DNA from: Candidatus Tayloriibacteriota bacterium
GTDB taxonomy: Bacteria > Patescibacteriota > Minisyncoccia > Phycocordibacterales > JAKAEA01
Length of the DNA stretch: 15,724 bases
Reading direction: 5' to 3'
Assembly: GCA_029288535.1 (NCBI GenBank)
Contig: JARIGY010000088.1
Coordinates: 1 to 15,724 of the forward strand
Under the pieces are notes generated by a model. It searched no databases, had not been told where the DNA came from, and was given only the letters and a program-made list of their open reading frames with translations. Below, one piece after another: positions 6,835-11,921 of this stretch (positions are counted from its first letter, which is position 1; the number at the start of each line of letters is the position of its first letter). The position numbers and the translations under genes were made by a program.

Positions 6835-7410
6835 ATGGCTCACAAAGACGTTCTTACGACAAGCGAAGTGGCAAGGATCTGCAGTGTCGCTACGCGAACG
6901 GTGTCGAAGTGGTTTGATTCTGGAAAATTGGGCGGGTATAAGATTCCCGGCAGTAAGGACCGTCGCATTCCGCTCAACAGACTGATACACTTCATGAAGC
7001 AACACAGCATTCCGCTTAACGGCCTGATGAGCGGACGCACACGGCTCCTCATCATCGACAACGAAAGCGATGTCGCCGATGTGCTCAAACACGTTCTCGA
7101 GAAAGAAGCGAGATATGATGTCGAGGCTGCCAGTGACGGGTTCGGATCCGGCATTATCGCCGGGAAGTTCCATCCGCATGTAATACTGCTGGACATGCAT
7201 CTTGCCGGCCTTGACGCTCAAGCGGTTTGCGCGCAGATTAAGAAACATGACGATCTGCTACTGACAAAAGTCATCGCCATGAGCAGCAAGCTCACCGACA
7301 CTGAAGCCGGCAGCCTGACTAAGATCGGCTTTGACGGATTCCTCAGGAAACCGTTCAATGTCCAACAGATCATGGAAGCAGTCGAGGACGCAATGAACAT
7401 CATTCACTAG
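6835..7410 (+). CDS. HTH (excisionase/MerR-type) protein fused to a response-regulator receiver domain
   Basis: 191 aa from the ATG at 6835. An upstream ATG at 6772 is in frame but has no ribosome site, while 6835 is preceded by GAGGAG at a 6-base spacing. Residues about 6-60 form a helix-turn-helix of the excisionase/BldC type: TTSEVARICSVATRTVSKWFDSGKL and then KDRRIPLNRLIHFM. Residues about 69-189 form a receiver domain: IIDNE acidic pocket (D75, E77), phosphoacceptor D120 in VILLDMHL, S150/S151 in IAMSS and K172 in FLRKPF. All key residues of phosphorelay are present except that the second pocket acid is Asn76. The order HTH then REC is the reverse of classical response regulators. No histidine kinase is encoded nearby, so it is an orphan regulator with unknown targets. 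Confidence 0.92.
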   Translation: MAHKDVLTTSEVARICSVATRTVSKWFDSGKLGGYKIPGSKDRRIPLNRLIHFMKQHSIPLNGLMSGRTRLLIIDNESDVADVLKHVLEKEARYDVEAASDGFGSGIIAGKFHPHVILLDMHLAGLDAQAVCAQIKKHDDLLLTKVIAMSSKLTDTEAGSLTKIGFDGFLRKPFNVQQIMEAVEDAMNIIH

Positions 7411-7424
7411 AGCTAAAGCAAGAT

Positions 7425-7452
7425 AAGAGAGGCCCGGCGCCTCTCTTTTTTT
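7425..7452 (+). terminator. Terminator of the HTH-REC gene (twin copy 2)
   Basis: AAGAGAGGC/GCCTCTCTT, a 9-bp stem with a CCGGC loop followed by T7. The T-run overlaps the stop codon of the convergent gene at 7451. It differs from 6730-6752 by one loop base. Confidence 0.92.
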
Positions 7453-8326
7453 ATTTTTCCGTATGAATCTGAAAAGCGGTACCGTCCGACGTGGCAATAA
7501 TTGTCCCTGTCTTGAATGTCACGAGCGTTGGAATATGGAGACTGTTTAAAAGATCGGTCGTTTCTTTGTGCGGATGGCCGTACTTGTTGTTGAGACCCGC
7601 GGAGATGACATCGTACTGCGGTTTCACTGCCGAGATGAACGGCTCGCTGGCTGACGTGCGCGAACCGTGATGGCCTTCTTTTAAAATAGTGCTTTGAACA
7701 TTCTTGCCGTCGAGCGAGAGCACGTATTCTTCGGTCTTGCTCGGTGCATCGCCGGTCAGCATCACCGAGGTCGAGCCGTAGGTGAGCTTGGCAATAATCG
7801 AACCGTCGTTGGTCGTCCACGAAGAAACATCCTGGTCGGGAAAAAGGATGTGCAGGTCAGCTCCCCCTCCGAGGTGGACGACCATGCCGCGATGCGCCAG
7901 GATTTTCGGAACATTCTTTTCCTGGATGGTTTTTTCTAAAAGCGCGTAAGTCGCGGTCGGCGAATGCGTGCCCGGTTCGATGACGCGATTGACACGGTAC
8001 GACGACTGAAGCATATCAATGAAGCCTGAATAATGGTCGGCATCCGGATTGGTCACGAGGAGCGTATCGACCGATTTGGAATAGAAGGGCATGACTTTGC
8101 CGAGCTCGGAAAGCAAAACGGATGACGGGCCGCCGTCGACCATCATCCTGTTGTGGGTCGGCGATTCGATATAGATGGCGTCGCCCTGGCCGATATTCAA
8201 AAAACCGACGGTCATGAACTTCGACGGGCTTTCGCGAAAAACCGCGTACCATACCACGCTATCCCCGACCAGAAAAATAATAATGAGAAAAAGTTTCCAA
8301 TGCCGGATGGTTTTTTTGATGTTCAT
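7451..8326 (-). CDS. ComEC/Rec2-type metallo-beta-lactamase-fold protein (stand-alone)
   Basis: 291 aa from the ATG at 8326. GGTGA lies a few bases upstream, and the frame open further to 8506 is out-of-family sequence. One N-terminal membrane segment (about 10-30) anchors an exported MBL domain. Motifs: FLNIGQGDAIYIES (42-55), MMVDGG (61-66), TNPDADHYSGF (92-102), LTGDA (190-194, D193), EGHHGSRTS (218-225) and NKYGHPH (247-253). This is the nuclease-like C-terminal part of ComEC, which degrades one strand or processes DNA at the membrane during uptake. In the first metal motif the usual His of HxxxDH is Asn93, so the metal site may be altered. The ComEC membrane part is a separate gene 1.3 kb away (9635-11134). 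It may work with that protein, but this is inference. Confidence 0.9.
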   Translation of the reverse strand: MNIKKTIRHWKLFLIIIFLVGDSVVWYAVFRESPSKFMTVGFLNIGQGDAIYIESPTHNRMMVDGGPSSVLLSELGKVMPFYSKSVDTLLVTNPDADHYSGFIDMLQSSYRVNRVIEPGTHSPTATYALLEKTIQEKNVPKILAHRGMVVHLGGGADLHILFPDQDVSSWTTNDGSIIAKLTYGSTSVMLTGDAPSKTEEYVLSLDGKNVQSTILKEGHHGSRTSASEPFISAVKPQYDVISAGLNNKYGHPHKETTDLLNSLHIPTLVTFKTGTIIATSDGTAFQIHTEK

Positions 8327-8372
8327 TGCTTCACCGTAGCATGAGAAGATGAAGGAAAAATAAAATATAAAA

Positions 8373-8405
8373 AACCCACAGATACACATAGTGTACCTGT
8401 GGGTT
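8373..8405 (-). terminator. Terminator after the two small genes
   Basis: 15-base arms (AACCCACAGATACAC against its near complement, one mismatch) with an ATA loop; the minus-strand T-run TTTTTTATATTTT follows. It lies 12 bases beyond the stop at 8418. The base-paired stem also separates it from the MBL gene start at 8326. Confidence 0.85.
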
Positions 8406-8417
8406 AGATGAAATGCA

Positions 8418-8660
8418 TTACCGAAAATACTTGAGCCGGTCATCATCAATAAGCGCAAGCTGCCGGCGAGTTTTAACCGACCTAGACACGAGCAAGCCGA
8501 TGACATGAATCACAAACTTGTAATCCAAACTGCACACATTCACATGGTGCAACTCGATAGCGGCAGCGGGCCCAAGCGCCACTCCGCGCAACATCTGTCG
8601 ACGAACGCGCCGCGTAATAGCCAGCAGCCTACGAACTGAGCAGATCGTGAAATCTCGCAT
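8418..8660 (-). CDS. Small basic protein of unknown function
   Basis: 80 aa from the ATG at 8660, which has GGAGG at a 5-base spacing. Longer frame starts at 8690 (GTG) or 8675 region are less well supported. The N-terminal half is arginine rich (VRRLLAITRRVRRQMLRG); the middle has HHVNVCSLDYKFVIHVIGLLVSRS with a short hydrophobic run, and the end is DDDRLKYFR. I recognise no family. It follows the gene at 8693 by 32 bases and is followed by a terminator, so the two form a unit. The good ribosome site and terminator make it likely real, but the protein itself gives little support. Confidence 0.5.
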   Translation of the reverse strand: MRDFTICSVRRLLAITRRVRRQMLRGVALGPAAAIELHHVNVCSLDYKFVIHVIGLLVSRSVKTRRQLALIDDDRLKYFR

Positions 8661-8692
8661 ACAGACCTCCATGCTTGATGCGTAAAACACCG

Positions 8693-8914
8693 CTACTTGC
8701 CATATCCCATTGATTCCAACAACGACATTGGATGATCATGGTGGCGAGCCCGAAGTTTCGCTGATGTCAATGTCAATTGATTATCAGGAAGAACCCCATC
8801 GTAACCCAACCAAAAAAGTTCTTGCGCCGGTTTTTTCTCCACACCAGAACGGATCGTTGACAAAAGCTCGCCAAGTGATCCAGTGTACATCAGATTTAGT
8901 GAACGCCTGTCCAT
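8693..8914 (-). CDS. Small protein of unknown function
   Basis: 73 aa. The ATG at 8914 has AAGGAG at a 7-base spacing, the best ribosome site in the window, and a TTGACT promoter upstream (8962-8990). The sequence has a short helix (LGELLSTIRSGVEKK), then QELFWLGYDGVLPDNQ and a basic SAKLRARHHDHP stretch; it is acidic to neutral overall and soluble. I recognise no family. It is transcribed towards the gene at 8418-8660 and lies next to the SOD gene on the opposite strand. The expression signals are stronger than those of most core genes here, suggesting a foreign or recently acquired gene. Confidence 0.6.
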   Translation of the reverse strand: MDRRSLNLMYTGSLGELLSTIRSGVEKKPAQELFWLGYDGVLPDNQLTLTSAKLRARHHDHPMSLLESMGYGK

Positions 8915-8961
8915 AATCAGTCTCCTTATTTACAAGTAACGAAACTCGATTTCTAAAATAG

Positions 8962-8990
8962 AGTAAACTACATTTATAAATAAAAGTCAA
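8962..8990 (-). promoter_or_regulatory. Predicted promoter of the two small genes
   Basis: TTGACT (8985-8990), a 17-base A/T-rich spacer, and TTTACT (8962-8967), with +1 near 8955. It resembles the promoter at 14623-14651, since both have CTATTGAC at the -35. Confidence 0.5.
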
Positions 8991-8993
8991 TAG

Positions 8994-9002
8994 TTATCCA
9001 CA
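8994..9002 (+). promoter_or_regulatory. Isolated DnaA-box-like 9-mer
   Basis: TTATCCACA is a perfect E. coli-type DnaA box. It lies in the intergenic region between the two small genes and sod. There is only one, with no dnaA, dnaN or A/T-rich unwinding region nearby, so an origin is unlikely; binding as a regulator is possible. Confidence 0.35.
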
Positions 9003-9015
9003 GCCTGTACAAAAA

Positions 9016-9024
9016 TGCTATGAT
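9016..9024 (+). promoter_or_regulatory. Possible extended -10 promoter of sod
   Basis: TGC-TATGAT with +1 near 9031 and a leader of about 32 bases. No -35 at a good spacing is clear. Confidence 0.4.
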
Positions 9025-9062
9025 AAACGTCACCAGTTAATAAACCAATAATTTACGCGCAT

Positions 9063-9650
9063 ATGTACACCGAACAAAAATTCAACCTGCCGGAATTGAA
9101 GGGCATTTCCAAAAAGTCAGTCGACGAGCATCTCAAGCTCTATGCCGGCTATGTGAAATTCGCCAACCTCGTGCAGGACAAGATAAAGGAACTCATGGCC
9201 GATTCCGAAAAAAACGCGTACGTGCTCGGAGAGCTCCAGCGGCGCTTCAGTTTCGAATTCAACGGCATGCGCAATCATGAATATTATTTCATGACGCTCG
9301 CCGACGGAGCAAAAGCCATGCCTGCCGGTTCGAAGCTCAAAGCCCAGATCGAAAAACAGTGGGGTTCTTTTGACGGATGGCTTGCGGCATTCAAGGCAAT
9401 AGCCCTGACCCGCGGCGTCGGCTGGGCAATGCTTTATTGGGACAAGGAAACCAAGCAGCTCACGCACGCCTGGGTCGACGAACAGCATCTTGGACAGCTC
9501 AACAGCTGCTCGCTCGTGCTCGGCCTCGACATGTGGGAACACTCGTTCTACATGGACTACGGCACCAGCAAGAAACCGTACATCGACGCATTCTTCGAAA
9601 ACCTGAACTGGGAAACAGTCGAGAGGTTCTTCGATTACGCTTCGAAATAA
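9063..9650 (+). CDS. Iron/manganese superoxide dismutase
   Basis: 195 aa, the usual length. It converts superoxide to hydrogen peroxide and oxygen, probably in the cytoplasm, since no signal peptide is present. Metal ligands are H23 (DEHLKLYAGY), H72 (RNHEYYF), D156 and H160 (LGLDMWEHSF). The helix N-terminus, WGSFDGW and the MDYGTSKKPYIDAFFENLNW end fit the family. The second-sphere His found in many family members near H23 is replaced by Tyr (Y28). A Gly four residues before H72 and a Gln near 141 look like the manganese or cambialistic type; this is an inference. The ATG at 9063 has no Shine-Dalgarno. The stop at 9650 overlaps the convergent comEC stop by 16 bases, and the terminator for this gene lies inside comEC (9745-9776). 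Confidence 0.95.
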   Translation: MYTEQKFNLPELKGISKKSVDEHLKLYAGYVKFANLVQDKIKELMADSEKNAYVLGELQRRFSFEFNGMRNHEYYFMTLADGAKAMPAGSKLKAQIEKQWGSFDGWLAAFKAIALTRGVGWAMLYWDKETKQLTHAWVDEQHLGQLNSCSLVLGLDMWEHSFYMDYGTSKKPYIDAFFENLNWETVERFFDYASK

Positions 9651-11134
9651 AATCTATACAGCACAACTGCGTAACAGCCGTATGCCGCAAACACCAGCCA
9701 TAGCGGAAAGGCATTGACGGCAAGGGACGCAAATGAAAGTTGGGAAAAACCATGCACGATCGCGAGCATGGTTTTTAGTAGCACGAATGAAATGAAGCCA
9801 ACCGGCCATGCGAAGAACGCGGAGAAAAGTCCGAGCATGCCGGTCAGGAAACTTAAAAACATCGTAATCGGAGTGAGCAGGAAAAGCGCGAGGTTGGCGG
9901 GCACTGCGACAAGGCTCACCGTGCCCGTAAGATAGATGATGAACGGCGTGACGAAAACCTGGGTCGCAACGGTCGAGACCAACACTTCCCGGAGTTTCGC
10001 CCATTCGGGAATCCACCCGGCATATTTTTCAAATAGCGGTGAAACATAGATAAGCCCGATCGTCGCCAGAAAAGAAAGTTGGAACGATGGGTCGAACACG
10101 AGAAGCATCGGGTTGAAGAGAAGCATGAGCACTGCGGAAATGATAAGCGCGCGGCCGACATTGTATTTTCTTCCGAATGTTTTTCCGAGAAGCGCGATCA
10201 TGACCATGACAACTGCCCGGACTACGGTAGCGCTGCCGCCGGCCGCGATCGCAAACAGGACAATGCCCGCTCCGCCGACAGCGGCGCCGAGCGCGGTCGG
10301 CAAAAAAGAAAGCAGCGCGGATATTGTTTCGGCGACAAGCGTAACGTTGTAACCGGAAAGCACGACGACCTGGCTTGTGCCGGTAGCGGCGAATTCGTCC
10401 TGAATGCTTTTCGGCAATGCCTGCTTGCCGGCGACGACCAGGCCTGCGGCAAGCCGCGACTCGGGAAACGGCAGCGACATGTCGAGCGCGTGCAAAAAAC
10501 GAGCCTTGATACTCAAGATAAAACTTTTTATCGGATTGCCGTTCCCCTGTGAAACAATATCGATGCCGGCAAATTTCATGACATAGAATATTCTTTCTTT
10601 TGCAAGATACGAACGATAGTCGAATACCCTGCCATCCGCACCTGCGATATTCTGGGGAACGAGAAGTTTGCCGGAGATTTTTACTCTGTCGCCATACTTC
10701 GGATACGAATACGGATCGGTACTTACGAGAATTTTGGTCGGCTGGATCTTTTTTTCAAAAAGCCTGTCGAGCTCGACGGTTACGCCGGCGCTCGTCTCCT
10801 TTACGCTAGACTCATCGACCACGACTCCTTCAGCCGCAATTTTCGTATCGACCGCGTTTCTCAAAACCCGATCCCCTTGCCACGAGGCAAACCAGGCGTA
10901 GCGCACAAAACCGAAAGACGCACCGACTAAAAATACTGTGACTAAAAAATAGTGCGTGTACTGTTTAATCTCCGCATCGCTGAAAACAATGCGAGCCTGA
11001 AACGCATACGTAAAAAGCGCAAATGAAACCAGTACTGTAAAAAAGATGCTTGAAAAAGGAAGAGCATAAACAGAACATACAAAAATACCGGCTATGAAAC
11101 CGAAAATCGCCGGGTAAAAAAGAGAGTGCCGCAT
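9635..11134 (-). CDS. comEC: ComEC/Rec2 DNA-uptake channel, membrane part without the MBL domain
   Basis: 499 aa. ComEC forms the inner-membrane pore that takes in single-stranded DNA during transformation. The N-terminus has two or three membrane helices, a DUF4131-like OB-fold region follows (about 95-190: KILVSTDPYSY, YGDRVKISGKL, FDYRSYLAKERIFYV), then the Competence domain with SQVVVLSGYNVTLVAE (about 254-269), GSATVVRAVVM and about eight further membrane helices. The usual C-terminal metallo-beta-lactamase domain is absent; the protein ends YGCYAVVLYRFYFEA. That domain is encoded separately at 7451-8326. The gene is last in the recJ-rnhA-comEC unit, 38 bases after rnhA. The ATG at 11134 lies in the loop of a hairpin (11123-11145). 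It overlaps sod convergently by 16 bases. Confidence 0.93.
   Translation of the reverse strand: MRHSLFYPAIFGFIAGIFVCSVYALPFSSIFFTVLVSFALFTYAFQARIVFSDAEIKQYTHYFLVTVFLVGASFGFVRYAWFASWQGDRVLRNAVDTKIAAEGVVVDESSVKETSAGVTVELDRLFEKKIQPTKILVSTDPYSYPKYGDRVKISGKLLVPQNIAGADGRVFDYRSYLAKERIFYVMKFAGIDIVSQGNGNPIKSFILSIKARFLHALDMSLPFPESRLAAGLVVAGKQALPKSIQDEFAATGTSQVVVLSGYNVTLVAETISALLSFLPTALGAAVGGAGIVLFAIAAGGSATVVRAVVMVMIALLGKTFGRKYNVGRALIISAVLMLLFNPMLLVFDPSFQLSFLATIGLIYVSPLFEKYAGWIPEWAKLREVLVSTVATQVFVTPFIIYLTGTVSLVAVPANLALFLLTPITMFLSFLTGMLGLFSAFFAWPVGFISFVLLKTMLAIVHGFSQLSFASLAVNAFPLWLVFAAYGCYAVVLYRFYFEA
9745..9776 (+). terminator. Intrinsic terminator inside comEC, likely ending sod mRNA
   Basis: AAAAACCATGC/GCATGGTTTTT, a perfect 11-bp stem with a 10-nt loop and T5, 95 bases beyond the sod stop. 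It lies entirely within the comEC reading frame, so it can also act on the comEC transcript about 110 bases before its stop. Confidence 0.75.
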
Positions 11135-11145
11135 ACGAGCACTCT
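11123..11145 (-). promoter_or_regulatory. Hairpin enclosing the comEC start codon
   Basis: AGAGTGC and GCACTCT pair over a 9-nt loop that contains the ATG at 11132-11134. It could limit or gate translation initiation of comEC. Confidence 0.45.
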
Positions 11146-11172
11146 ACTTCTTCGGGATAAAATGTTTATGAA

Positions 11173-11907
11173 TTACTTTCCCCACTCTGCCATGAGCTCC
11201 CGCTCTTCATCTTTTGAAAATACTTTTTTATACCTGGTGCCCGCAACACCCTTGACCCGCGCTTCGCATTCAGCCCAGGTCTTGTGCGTTTCCACTTTCT
11301 TGTCGATCGCGCTGACATATGAATATGCCGGCTTCCCTGAACGGCTTTTCTTGCCGGCTTTGGCGCTTTTCATCTGCTGGTTTGGCACAAGCGACGCAAG
11401 GTCGACCAGGTAGTCGGCGGAAGGGCCGCTGTACAATTCCACTTCTTTTCTATCGGCAAAGTCCGAAGCTATTTCGTCTACCCGCTCGTTGCCGGCGATA
11501 CCGTTGTGGCCGGCGACATACTTCCATTCAACGTCGCTCTTTGCCTCGACCCGCTCCTCCATCACCGCCGCGAGCACTTCCCACAAGTCGCGGTTCTGGA
11601 CTTCTTCGCGGCCTTGGGTCGTCCAGCCATTCTTGATCCAGCCTTTGACCCAGGTCGTAATGCCTTGGATCAGATATTTTGAATCGGTGTGAATGACGAC
11701 ATCGTCATCGAGATGGCGGATATGGAGCAGTGCGTTGATGCCGGCCTGAAGTTCCATGCGGTTATTCGTAGTATGCTCTTCGTGGCCGCCGAGCTCGACG
11801 ACTTTGTTTTCCGAAGGAATGAGTATGACCGCCGCCCAGCCGCCGGGACCGGGGTTGCCTTTCGACGCGCCGTCGGTGAAGATCGTAATGTGGTTGTTGT
11901 GTTTCAT
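11173..11907 (-). CDS. rnhA: Ribonuclease HI with C-terminal viroplasmin-like (hybrid-binding) domain
   Basis: 244 aa from the ATG at 11907; a TTG at 11925 gives six more residues and overlaps the recJ stop. RNase H1 cuts RNA in RNA-DNA hybrids. Catalytic residues are visible: D in FTDGASKGNPGPGG, E in NNRMELQAG, D in HTDSKYLIQG, and D in GNERVDEIA. After the catalytic domain (about 1-150) and a Lys/Ser linker comes a second domain (about 195-244): KPAYSYVSAIDKKVE, HKTWAECEARVKG, RYKKVFSKDEERELMAEW, which matches the RNase H1 hybrid-binding (viroplasmin-like) fold. This domain is normally N-terminal, so the order is permuted. It follows recJ by 14 bases and precedes comEC, which makes a shared role in processing incoming or lagging-strand nucleic acid plausible. 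Confidence 0.94.
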   Translation of the reverse strand: MKHNNHITIFTDGASKGNPGPGGWAAVILIPSENKVVELGGHEEHTTNNRMELQAGINALLHIRHLDDDVVIHTDSKYLIQGITTWVKGWIKNGWTTQGREEVQNRDLWEVLAAVMEERVEAKSDVEWKYVAGHNGIAGNERVDEIASDFADRKEVELYSGPSADYLVDLASLVPNQQMKSAKAGKKSRSGKPAYSYVSAIDKKVETHKTWAECEARVKGVAGTRYKKVFSKDEERELMAEWGK

Positions 11908-11921
11908 ACGGATATAGTATA

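Noticed and set aside
8327..8506. N-terminal extension of the MBL protein to 8506
   Set aside because: It would read through the terminator at 8373-8405 and overlap the next gene. The ATG at 8326 has an SD-like site and gives a normal membrane anchor.
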